Shown here piece after piece: positions 12,689 to 26,371 of a stretch of 64,000 bases of DNA; the first letter of the stretch is position 1, and every line of letters begins with the position of its first letter. Both the position numbers and the translations under genes were made by a program. The DNA is from Linepithema humile (taxonomy: Eukaryota; Arthropoda; Insecta; Hymenoptera; Formicidae). Below the pieces are notes generated by a model, which was not told the origin of the DNA, made no database searches, and was given only the letters and a program-made list of their open reading frames with translations. The stretch lies in the NCBI RefSeq assembly GCF_040581485.1, contig NC_090132.1:5467001-5531000 (forward strand), read 5' to 3'.

Positions 12689-15600
12689 TATTGTGTATAA
12701 AATTTTCAACAGTTGTATTATCTGTCTCTTATTATTTTCAACGTTGATATAAATCTGGTTAACAGTTCTGATAAGACTGGCTTACAGTCTTATTCGTAAA
12801 GTGTAAAAGCACGTTTAATAAATTTTTTTTTCTAACTACATCATGTTTTTATCGAGATTTCTTCAAAAAATTCTACAATTGTAATTCAATGTAATTAATT
12901 AATTCAAATTAATTAAATAAAGACTGAATTGTGTGGACGAAGCACATACTTATATCAAGTAGATTTGAATCGCGGTAACCGATTCAGAAGCAGTTGGAGC
13001 AATTTACATTTTAGAATGGTTGTCGCAAGCGAATGTTTGCCCGAGAACATTTTCCCTACATTTATGCAGAGCGGCCGATCTCGGATAAGTGGGTGAAGAG
13101 GTGGAAGACTAATTTGTCGAGTTCTATCTCAGCTCGGTAATTAAAATTCGTCGGAGAAATGGTGGCACTGGGAAAAGAGATCCTTTTCACTGACCTGGCT
13201 GTAAATCCTCTGGGAGAGTCGATATGGACGGCAGCCTGAAATAATACGGCCCAGACTAGCCAATATGTGCGGCAGAAGGAGAACCGATGGTTCGTTGATG
13301 GATTCTTCTGCAGAAATATAAAATCGATATCATTAACGTGAGAAATATTTTGCAGCAGTAATACAGAGAACACTTCAAGGTACATGTACATATACATACA
13401 TTTGGAGGAAAATAATACATCATTATTGTTTTTGTTTGTGTAAAAATATAATTTAACGACTATGGGAAAACACGTGGAAAATATCATCTTTCTTAATTTG
13501 AAATATCACCAATATATATATACATATATATATATATAAGATTATCATGATTTATATGAAATGAGAATTATACAAAATACATGCAACGAGTAATCATACA
13601 TAAATCTAAAAAGAAAGTAGTGAGTTATAATAGGAAACATGATCGTTCATATAAGTGATGGTAAAAAGATTTTTATAGAAAAATTTTGTCGTTAAAATTT
13701 ATATAAAATTGTACAAGCCATAACTGCAAATTAGAAATATTAGTATGGTGATTATAAGATTATTCTAAGAAGATGATTTCCTTGATAAACACTGAAGCAT
13801 GCATTAGAATGAAATACGTAGTCGAATTAGATTACATGATGCTCATAATCTGTGTGCTCATAATCTGTGTGCATTGACAAGGAAACGTGCGAATGAGGTA
13901 GAAACATATATAATTAATAAAAAGCAAAATAAAAGATACCAGTTTTTGCGCAGCGCCTGAAGGGTTTACCTTCATGTCGAAACCGGAGGGAGATGCCCAT
14001 TCGAAGAGCAGAATCATTACTGTTGCCGCATGTATAGCAACAATACCCACCAGCATCCATGAAGCCGTGTCAAACGGTTCTGAAAATTGCAACGTTTTAT
14101 GATAAAGCGGTGATTTTAACATTGATGTTCATTGTGTATTATCATGCGATATAATATTTCTGCTTTTGTCAAATAACGGACGTAATTTTTACGAAATTGT
14201 ATCAGTATTTTAAAGTATAGTAATATTTATTTTTAATTTATATCCAACATTTCATATATAATGAAAAATGACGTATAAATATATTATTACACATTTAGAA
14301 ACAAAGAGTTGTAAATACTCTTTACAGAATATTTCTACACATATGCAATTCTCACCTAGAAATGCGGTGGGAGATATTATGCCCGTTCTCTTTGCTACGA
14401 CAATAGCGATACCAGTTTCCATGTAAGGTACTGTAAAATCGACCACTGCTTCCCTTTCCGAGTTGATCATCAACGAGGTCATCACCATGTCAGTCTTCTT
14501 GTTGATGAGATCAGCTATAAGCCCATTCCACTTCCCGTGCTGCGTACAATAGGTGACAAGCCGCGCCATTTTATTAAACATGTCAGAAAGTCAGTTATTG
14601 TTACAAATTTTATGGAATACTGTAGATAATTTGACATAATATTTGTAGATTATGAATATTCACGGAAATAGTGCATAACGAAACAATACTCGAAATGATT
14701 TATCTTTGCAAGGTTATAAAAAAATATTTTTCTTGTTATTGTAATATTAATGATTGTCATTGTAATGTTAAATTATAATTTAACACGCGTCATTACCGCA
14801 AGAAAAATTTAGTTTATTTAAGAATTTAGTTTATGCAGGCTATCGTCTACAATATAGATGTATACTACATCATCGGAAACAACTTTTGTGTAGCGGAAAT
14901 TAAACGCGTTAGAAGCGCATTCATGCGTACATTCCGTAATAATAGTCGTCAATAGCTAGGTCAACGTACGTGCTTGTAGTTATTATCGTCTAATAATTCG
15001 AATTTCGTACTTTATGACGTTCCACATCTACAAACTTGCAACAGTGAGGTGTGTAATTTTCCCACTATTTTTCACATTTAACCTATGAAGCATAAAGATT
15101 TAGAGTAATAAGTCATGTCTAAGTTGCATTACTTTTTGTTTGCAGTGTAGTCGTTGGCCGTAAAAGGATAGAAATGTTAAGCGTTTCTAAAAGGAAGAAA
15201 TAATCATGCTAGTGCAGATGCGGTAAATGCTTCGCGGGAATTTTCTCGTTGCATTACAAGACACATCTATCTTCCGCGTGACGTAAGTAAGCATCGTCTT
15301 TCATGAATTTTGCCCTAGCTCACCTCCAAAGTACCCCACTTGCCATCCTCCACCCTTACGAGCTCGTAAGTGAAGCCGATTTCCTCGGAAAATTTCTGCA
15401 GCAAATCGATGCAAAATCCGCTGCAGCACTGATAAACACTCGCATTCTTCTGTGCTGTCAGCAAATCCATTCTGCAACAAAACGAGCACTCGTAAACTGC
15501 AGAATTTGCTTTAATACGCGATATAGCGTGCGCTTTATATTTACATATGCACATTCGAAAAATATATATTAAACAATAAACTTGGAGAAGAATTTTGATA

Positions 15601-18600
15601 TTTGGCATCAATATATATAGCTAACAATTTTAGCAACGCGTTAGAAAATGCATTATTTATTTTAATAAATATTATATAGAGAAATAAGAAAATATGTGTG
15701 TGGAAATTTATTCAAGAAGAATATTAATAAAAGATTAAAACAATACATAAAATTATAAAGTAAAATGCAGTAATTGAGAAGATACAGTATCTCATAATAT
15801 TCTCAGAATATATTTTAAATTAATATTGTGCTGTTTCTATCTCAGAAAATTTTCACAATAGTAATCACATGATAAAAGAGAAATTCTATTTAAATAGTGA
15901 TTTACTTTTTAAATAGTAAAATACATCTTTTACACAAATAATGAATAATTCAACATAGTTACAATCGCATTTTTAAAGAAGCGAAACGTTCCTAAAGTTA
16001 GACTAACATATTAAAATGAGACATCCAAGGAAAGTTTTCTATTTGAATGTCTTGATTTTTCGCTTCAAGAATTTTTAAATTAAGTCGTTCTTCTATGTGA
16101 TCCTGCTTGATTCTTTATTCCGGTATAAGCAAGGTGCAATTAAATCCACCGTGGCTGGCGGTCCGCGCCATTCGGGCCAGATGTTGTCGCGACAAGAACT
16201 GACAGCCATTGTTGGTCGCTCTTTTGAGAAAATCGTCCGTCGGAATGAAGTCCTTTCATGCATCTGACATGCACAGCTAACAAGATTCGCTCTGAGAGTA
16301 ACATTAAATTCTTTTGTACGCAATACCCAAGTCATGATTAATGCTGATGCGGAAAGGGTGTTAAATTATTAAGATAAACAAAGTACAAAGGATACAAAAA
16401 TAACAAACGTGAGACAAACATATTAAGAATATACAAAGTTTTCTCGCTAGCTTTTGCGGAATCTAGTAACCTTGCGCGCAATTTGAAAAAAATTCAATGT
16501 AAGGCTTTGCAATCTAATAATTCTTTGACGTATCCGTAAAATACTAACATCCCTTTCAATTATATTTATTTTATTTCTAAATTATAAGAAAAAAAATAAT
16601 AAGTTGTCGGAAAATCATAATAAATTCAGAAAGAATTAAAACTAAAAGCAGAATTAATTATTTAGAAAAGCATGGGAAATGCACTTGTTGAATAACAAGT
16701 GATAGAATATATCGGTTGTTATTGCAGTTTGAAATGCAGTGATTCTCGCAATAAATACTTGTTAGTTTTATTGGCTTGTTTATGATGACTGTATCAACGC
16801 GATGAAACACAATGGTCAATAGTAGTCAGCTTTGAAAAAATCGTGTAGTAAATTTTCGTCTATCATAAGATCACCATAAAGATTTGTATAGGCTATGCCC
16901 ACATAAGCTCGCCTCGGATCATAATCAACTCAGAACTGTGCTGACATCATAAAACTTTACACACCATTTGCAGGGGATATTAAATTTCGATCGGCATTGT
17001 TCCTTCATATGTGTACCTTCTACACATGTAAAAAAATCTTATCCAACAAACAATCTATATATTTTTTATTGCTGCGGTATACGAATTAAACGTAGTTATG
17101 ATTTGACATATTTTTACATATTTATTAATAGTATATCAATCATTATTAAATCGTTTGGTGCTAGCGAATAATAGTTACTTCGAACAGTTGTTACAACATA
17201 TTTTATTTGCAGCTAAACGATTGTGATCAATTTCGTTGAAGCATTGCATCAAATTGGCGATTAAAAAAGTTTGTTTGACTTTAAAAATTTCAAGCACTAT
17301 TTAATGATGGCCAATAATGTAAAAGAATGTAAAGAAAAACACATTTGAATTACACTCGTATCGAGTTCTGTCATAAATGTTCTTTACAATTTTAACCAGA
17401 GTTTTCTCTGCAATACTTTTATTATATTTTTATCGTCTCCATATACAATATAATAATGTCTAGCGTTAACGATGCTTTTTCGAGAGAAAAAACATTCTAC
17501 GAGAAACGGGAATAAAAACTACAAATATTTGATGGAAGATATATGTACAATAACTATCGATAACGGCACATTCGGCATTTGTTGTTTATGGTGTCGATTA
17601 CGATATTTTTGCTGATATGCATGCGACACGCGAGAATATTGAATTCCAATATTCGCGACAAAAATCGGCGTTTTACATACTGAGTGCTGGCTTTTATATC
17701 ACGTTTTCAATTTGAAAAAAAAAAAAACGTATACTTACACCCATTTACAAATACAATATGTGTAATATACTTACATAATTTGACATTTTTGTAGAATAGG
17801 ATTGTCATGTAAAGAATAGTTATTATGTCGATAAAAATTTTGTTTCAAAGTGTTTGTTCAGAGAAGATTTGAATGCGATATAACAAGAGGGAAAGCATAC
17901 CCGTGCGACTGTAACTTTAGCTGTTATATAAAGATATCTATCAATACGCTATCACTACAGCAAAGTACGTCCCTTTTGTCTCAAATGGGAATATTTGCTG
18001 AGAAGAGAACGTAAAGACGAAGCCGTGCGGGTATAGTAAAGCAGATAAGAGGCAAATATATTTTGTGACGCGGCAGAAGACGAGGTCCCGATGGAAGCAT
18101 ATGCCGGAATCGGCGGTTATAAAATCGAATACATATTCGTAGGTTAGCTTGACGACGACACTCGGAAAAGTACCATGGTGGAGACGCCACCATAAAGAGC
18201 CCCGCAGTGACGTTTATTACCACTCTCTCTCTTTGCAGTGGCACAGCACGTAAAAGGCGTTCACAATTTTGAGGGAGCGTGCGCCTGCTGTTACTACTAC
18301 CATGTTGCCGCCGAGAAAAATGTAATGTTCTATTAAAAGCTAGAAGTTTACGCTTGTAATGCTTTCGGCTGCTCAGTTGCAGTCGCACAGCGGGTTGAGT
18401 CAGGAACTTTAAATGCTACCCTTCGGAGTCGACACTTTCAAAATGGGACTTTGGAACGCAGCCTCTCATATGATGCGCGTAACATTTTCTGTGCCAATTT
18501 GTTACATAGAATATAACTAGATACATGTAACACAGATTTATTTTATGTTACATTTTATATTATTTATTATTTAAAAACTTGAGAATTTATTTTTTTGCAT

Positions 18601-21600
18601 TTATAATATTTTTGATTGAAGAGCTTGTCAAATTCTTGTAATTTGAAAAAAAAAAAAAAAAAAAAAAACGGCTGAATGATGTATTTCCCGGACATTCTAT
18701 CCAAGAATTAAAATGGAAATGTGGATTCATATAACAACATTACATTGTTTAATTCGTATATTATATGAATATGTCTTTCATTGGGTTCTCATCAAGGTTT
18801 CGAAACATTTACAGTAATGAGGCTTTGCGCTTCCGTAGAACGGAAGTGAGCTTTCTCCTTCATGTAAGATCCTTCGAAATGATGTAATATTCCGATAATC
18901 TCTAACGTTCTCATATGTGCAAGACGTTACTACTAGTCTGATAATGTTTACGAGATCAAACATACAAAAATCTCTATCCTCAATATGGCAACAAGTAAAT
19001 AGTGACATTACGATGCATTAAATTACTCACGAAACATGATCTTACATAAAATTTTTGATAAAGCTTTAATTTATTCCTCCTGTCAGTCGGAAAAAATTTA
19101 ATAAATTGTTCAGATGTCACACTTTACAATCAGATATATTAAACCTTTTATATTTTTTTTATTTTGATGACATTGTAATTGTTTCAAATTGAATTAAAAA
19201 TTTTATTTTTCTAAAATTATTGTAAGGATAATTTTATTTTTTAATTATAACCCCTATAATTTTATTATATGAAAAAATAAATAAATAAAAAAGAGATTTT
19301 ATGCCCATCTCGAAATATTATAGTATAAACAAAACTATCTCTTCGTTAAAATAATTTTTTTATTTCAATAGATATTGATTTTATGGAATGCAGTTTGTTG
19401 TACTTTGCAATAAAATTCAATTGTGTCTACCAAACGGAAAACATATGGAAGAGAAAAATATTTCCTGAACTTCTGTGTATGCTTCTGAAAATAATTACGC
19501 CAACAGGCTTCGTAGTCTGTTTTTATATCGTCGTTTAATCAATACACTTTTTATTCATTGTACAATATTTTTTTTTCACGTTTCTTACAAACAATGAAAT
19601 GGTCGATTCTACAAACCAGCCAGACCACAAATTACACTACTCTCAACAGCAAAAATAAATAAAATAAATAACATACTCTTAACTTATACACCGTAGTGAT
19701 GCGGGGGGGGGGGGGGCTCCCTCCTGCCAGTCGGCAATAATGGAGTGCACTCAAAGTCACGAACACGTATGTCTGACAGTAACACGCGACTACTACTGCG
19801 ATCGAGTAATATAGAGTAAAACTGCCACGTGTGTGTTATGTAAAGCGACGTTCCATATTAATCGCGAACTTTACGCGCGTAATTTTAGTCAGCATTCGGA
19901 CGATGCTTGACGTTGATATTCCCAGAGGCGCGTAACGTGCCAGCTCCATCGGTTGCAATCGATGTAAAATCTCCCTCGTTTCTCATAATGCGAAAAACCG
20001 ACTCCCGGTACTGTTCCGGATACCCGCATTGTTGGTTGTGCTCTGATCGGCCGTAAAAATGCACTTTAAATCCGCATTGTGGATCGATTTAACGACAGTG
20101 ATTTGTCATGACGGACAGACGGTTATCGCGCGGATCCATTCCGTCGCATATCAGAAACATGAAAAATGAACGGCGGCTCTTTGCACAGCATATTGTGACC
20201 GGTCGACGCTTAACAAATAAATCGTTTTCCGAAGATTAAGTAGTTAGCATTGCTGAGCGCAAAAGACATATATTCTCGCGATTGACCCTTTAATCGAGAT
20301 TCATTTTCTCTTAGCGAACTATGTTCCATAAGATATTATCACTTATGCTTGTATAACTTATCTTTAGATCAGTTTCCGTAAAAGTGATTATAATATATTT
20401 GATAATTTAGTGATAAATTATATTAATACCAAAATCTAATTAAACGGAAATTAGATCCGACACAGAAATACATTTTTTAACAATTATATAAAAATTTATG
20501 AGTAATAATAACATTATTTTACTGATTTATATAATAATTTTACCAAATTTATGTATACAACAAAATCCTTCTTTGTTTTATAAACAATAAATTATTCTGA
20601 AAGTATTTAACGTCACTTTTCTTCGAACACATTTTCTTGGCAGTCTCGCGTTAAAATTTCTTCATTGAATTACTCAACGGTCTGTCAAGCGTGCTACTAC
20701 TTTGCGAAAAGTAGATTCTTTCCTCATCCACGGAAGTAGAAGGCTGAGCTCAAAGGGCGGTTGAACTACAAAGAGGGTCGTTACCTTCGAGGAATATTAC
20801 ACGGTAGTTCCGTTGAAGAGTTACTTGTTGTATCGACATTCCCGCTCGCGCCGCTATCCGAGTCTTTATCCGAGTATCCGTTTTCGCAACACGTCCGCGA
20901 GACTATCCTATTTCGCGGATTAACACAGAATAGAAATTGCTAAAGATATTTGCACCGTTGTAAATTTCTGCTTTTCTCTTAGGAATGCTGTGCGTATTAT
21001 CGTTATCGATTTGCGTTTCTCATTAATTCAGAACCGTTATTGGCTGAATTAAGGGAGCTCAACTCGGTTATAGACTAATGAGATATTCGATATATGCGTA
21101 TACGCATTAAAGGTAATATATAGACATTTCCGGTACAATGTGATAAAATAATGACTACAAATGTACATATTCTGCAGTTTAATCAAAGATGCTTTAGCTT
21201 TATCAATAGTTTAATACTCGCAACGTTAATTATGAAACGAGTAATAACATTGGAAATTTTAGCATTGCTGCGTACTGTTGTTTATCTCGCATATACATTT
21301 CATGAATACAAAGCTGTTATTGGTTGCATTCATAACATAACTTTATGGACAAGATGGATCTTGTCTGTCACAGTTCAGCGTCATTAATTACTGACTTTCG
21401 AGTTCAGAAGCGAAGAAACTACTCAGTGAGTTATTAAGCAGAAGTTTCCAATGAATGGTATTTCGCGTTATTGATTTTACTTATAGGAAACCATAATACT
21501 CGAAATTATCACAAATTACACATTGTTGCCTGATATGCGCATAACTTCAGAAATTCTGAAACTTGGGAAATTTAGCGGGCAAATGTAATGAAATAGGATT

Positions 21601-24600
21601 TAATGTGTTTGTGTCATTTTTCATTATGTGTATTCAATTACTAGTAAAATTGTGCTTAAATTATTAGGAAGCAACTTGTGTATGTATTTCTGATTTGCGT
21701 AACAAACGTTGGGATCAAGTTGGACATCTCGGGGTTAATTTGGTTTCGCACGACAACACATTAATGTAATTCCTCCCGTTTCCAACTCGGTTGCATTCCA
21801 CGCCACGAGAGGATATGCGTCCTGCAAGAACGCGTCCGCGTTTATATTCTCTCTTGTGCCCAAGATAAGGACTCACGGCCTTCACCATTTGTAGGTGTCT
21901 CAGCCACTTCCCTCGCAAAGGACACCAGTTAATCTAAGCGATTTGCATATTAATACATGGAGATATGTTCACCGCTCGCGGTCTTGTCGGAGATTGTAAA
22001 TGCGTGGTCCGTTGAGTACTCAGCGCAAAGTCTATTATATAACTATACTTGCGGTAGATAGAGAATGGCAGTACAAAACACAACGAGCACGAGAAGGATT
22101 GCAACAGGCGTGAAAGCAACCAAAGCGTCATTGCTTTTCAGCTGCCTTCACGCGAAAATGGCACACTGATGCTAATATTCTTTTAAAAATTAATTTAACA
22201 AGATATATACGGGCAAGTGAATACGTGCAAGTGATTCTGTCTCATTATAAAAATTGCAGCGAATAAATTTAAATTTCAGGCAGACACAAAAAATGATCGC
22301 GACGAGGCAACATTTATTATCTCATTCGAGATACCCGTTTAATTGGATGAGAATGTGATCTTGCGGTCGACGAAAAATTAAAAACATAACGTGGACAAAT
22401 TGGTATTCGTGCTAACGGTATATCATCGGTGAAGCGTTACGTTCAGTGTAATTTATTGCCAATTATTCTGCACCGTGCAATACTTCCGTAAGTTCCTTAC
22501 GGTGCTAATATCAATTCGTTAAGGGAGAGTAACGCGCGCGCTGTTCTTTCAAGCTGCATACAATTAGCAATTAAGGTAATTTACTCCGTTTTTTTCGGCA
22601 ACTGATGGAGTATAATTTTTATTTTTTATTGGCAGCAATTAGTCCTTTCGCGCTGTACACGAAAGGATAATACAATATGTAGTTCCTACTAATGGTTTAA
22701 TATTTTTTAGCGCCCTCTTACTATTTAAATATGCATCCCTCGTGCATCTGCACTCGAATACATTTTGCTACATGGAATTCATTAACTCAATTTACTGCAT
22801 TCAAGTAAAAAATGTTACTTTGTTAATAAAACAAATGTTCAATACGTTCCACATTTTGCAGTTAAAAAGTTTCAGATGTGCATATTTTATGAACTATGCG
22901 TCATGAATAATTTGTTCAAGTGTTATAATAAAAAAATATGTTTCGAGCAATAATTTTTACATAGTCTAACCAAAATCTTAATGTCATGTATTATTATTAA
23001 ATTAGTCAAACAATAGCTTCTAATAAGAAGTGCTATTTTAAGTAAATATTTGCTAAAATCTCTCTTAAAATTTGTAATTTCTTATTATTACCATAGTCTT
23101 TACGTTTGCAATTATTGTTATTCGTATTTTTGTTCAGAATTTTATTATCAATCATGGCTTATTATATATATATATATAATAGGCTTAGAAGTTATCTCCA
23201 AAGGAGAATAACGTCATTCTCCAGTTAACAAGCAGTCGTATGACAACTTGTCACAGAATTTTCAATTACATCTTGCTCGGAGAAACCGCGTGAAGAGTTA
23301 ATTCTCTGTCACTGTTTGTCAAAACGAATAGGCGCGCGACCTACTTCAGCGTAATACAATTGTATGCTTAATTAATTTAAAATTAGTTATTTTAAACAAT
23401 CTTCAAAGTATATTTATAATGCATACTAATATTATCAAAAAAAGTTTATTTCAATTACTTTCTAAATAAAAACTTGATTTAGAATTACAAAACTATTAAA
23501 ATAAAATGTATTAATAATAATAAATTACAAAACAATAGAGAAATATTGAAAGCAACACATGTGAGAAAATAATTAGGATTGGTAATTTTACAAAGATTTA
23601 ATAAAATATGTATTTAATTAAAACAAGACATAACATGTTAATTTATACACGACAAATGTTGTATAGTTCTGTATTGTCCGGAGACTCGTTCCTTCAAAAT
23701 TTCTCTGACAAGCCGACTGTTGTGACGTTCACAATTGAAGTAGAAAATCGACTTGTCTACTTTGCGTCCTTCGCCGTAATTTCCTAACGTTCCTTTGCGC
23801 GTTTCTCTCGAGAGAAGGAAAGGAGTTTCAATTACTTCCACACTGCTATTCTCGCGGATGCCTTTAGAAAACTTGTCGGCGGGCTGTTTTCGAGATGCTA
23901 TTCGAATCGGAATCTTGGATCTGGCATGTACAAATACGCTTTTAAATCATTATCTTTCTTTTTTTCGTCTTCATGCATCTCGAAACTCGCGATTTTATTT
24001 CGTATCGGAAATCTTCGTTCGATTAATACCTAGAAAACGCTCACGAAATACAGTACAAATTATTGAAAAATATTTGAGATAAAAATTTGCTAATAATTAT
24101 TCGCATTGTTGTTCGGAAATACTATCATCTGCAGTATCGATTTTCGACTTAATTCTTAACTGTTTCACAATTAATAATACAAAAGTACTGGGCCAATATT
24201 TTTTTGCTGCAAGAAAAAAAAATACAGAGAAATGTAAAGAACCACTTTGCTTCGCACTGTTTTAGCAAAGAGCTGTATTGTTTTTACATAGAAATAGATT
24301 TTTACAAAAACTTTCGAGTTTACATTGAAAACGAGGTTCTGCAACAGCTGTTGCGAGCACTATGTAAAAATACAAGCTGGGAAGATTTTAACGTATATTA
24401 CGTGACCCCATTTCACTTAAATAAATATTGTTATACGCAGAGAATGTCTGTGATAGAGGCTGTAAATCCAAACCATATCAATGATACTTTAAATTGGATA
24501 ACGACGCTGAGAACACGCTCGATAAATTTTGACAATATAGCTCGTGTCTTCAGCGTGAAGATCGATGGAAATAAACTGAAAATAGCATCGTGTTGTCGCC

Positions 24601-26325
24601 ATAACAATCGCGATTACGTTTTCTTTCGTACTCATTCGTCATATTCTTCACATTCTCACTTAAGCAACTTTCTGAGAGACTAAATGCGAACTTTAAGAAT
24701 TTTCCAACAAAAATGCGCTACAAGGATACTTCTTGAAAGACTCATTTGCCGCGTGATAAACCTCATTACTACGTGCCACTGTAAATGTCGACTTTTTGCT
24801 CTTATGAAGGGCGAGTATAACCTAGCTTCGTCGAATGCTTTCAAAGGCCGGCCCTTTAATTTTGGACTGGGTGCGCGCAAGGCTCTTTTCTTAGTGTAGA
24901 AGCGACACGTATACTTTGCTAGGATTGCCTTGTAAGCGAAATGTCGCGTTCTGTAACGTTCGGGTTTAATATTCAGTCTTTACTTAAAAGCAGCGCCGTG
25001 TTCGTGGGAATTTGATAAGTCGATTTTCTCAAAATGACACAAACTATTATAAAATAATGATGTGCTTACAATATTAATATATTGTAGTAATAGTATATTA
25101 TATATATTATACATAAAGAAAATTATTAGCGTATGTATTTTAGGTAACATTAATTAACACTGCTTAAAATCTGATCAGATTTTAGTAATTCGTTTAGTGA
25201 TCAATAAAATTGAAATCCTAAAAATTACAGAGAAAAAGTAAAATAATAATTAATTATTTCTAAAGATTTTTTTTTAATTTGTGTAATTCTCTTCCTGTAT
25301 GCTTTTAATTAACACTGTTATTTTACAATGGTAACAGTAACAAGTTAAAATATAGCCTTATAAATTGAATAATTCACGAAAAAGTGATATTAAGTAGCAG
25401 TGGTCAGTCTGCGGTCAGACATTCTGAGTAGCTTATTCCCCTGTGGTTAGACATTCTGAGTGGCTTATTCCCTTGTGATCAGACATGCATTCGTCGCTTA
25501 AACTTTCATTCGTATAAACCATTCGAGCAATCTCTACGAGATAAAATATTCTACTTTTTAATAAAAAATATTATCACATAAATTAATTCGAAATAATTAC
25601 AATCGGTCTGACTGATCTCAAATGCTCACTTTATAATAATACAAGCAATCAGTGTAAATATTTTTCACAATTAATAAGAATTATTTCAAAATCATATTAA
25701 ATTCGAGTATTCTCGAAATCAACAGTTATTGGAAGACAACATGAGTGTGCAAGCAGTTACACATTTAGAATCGCAAGCTTGTAAAATCTGAACGTATAGA
25801 CGTAGGACACTGGCGGACAAGCATATCCTTCCAATAAAAAAGTCCAATTTCTCATACTTACTCAACTATATCGGACTCCTTGGCCACTCGACAGTGAACA
25901 CCGCGATCCACCAAGCATTTTCCGGTCACAGGATCAGGCGGAGCAAGATTGATGTAGGGTGGCTCTTCTAGAAAGGTTATTTTGAGGTAAAACTTCTCCG
26001 GCACGCCTTGCGGAGGCGTGTGGGTATTGCCCGGCCAGACGATGTCCTTGATGTCCAGACCCTCTTTCTCCCAAGACTTCCAGACGCCGATCTGACGACA
26101 AGCAGACAGAAAAATGTGATGAAATGTAGTCCTTAATTAACTTTCTCGCGATGTCAAATTATTAATATGGTTTTTAATGAAATAAGTAAGAAAATTATAA
26201 ATGAAGACGAAGGACGAAATGCAGCACAGAAAGCAGTACTCAACTCAATTTGCCAGCGCGTCGAGTTTGAAAGTTTCAGAGGGATTCTGTTATGGTTCTT
26301 CTCTTTGTAGTTACCTGTCTTTCTG

Positions 26326-26371
<46 letters not shown>

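Larger units (their letters stand above)
15472..25861 (-). other. Nmdar2 intron 6 (10.4 kb)
   Basis: A large AT-rich intron. It contains a poly-A run near 18646-18668, a 14-base G run at 19703-19716, a GC-richer patch at 19700-20230, and the 32-bp tandem repeat at 25413-25476. Open frames here are short. The longest (24204-24683, plus strand) opens with TTG, and its only internal ATG leaves about 79 codons. I see no nested gene I can support. Confidence 0.6.
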
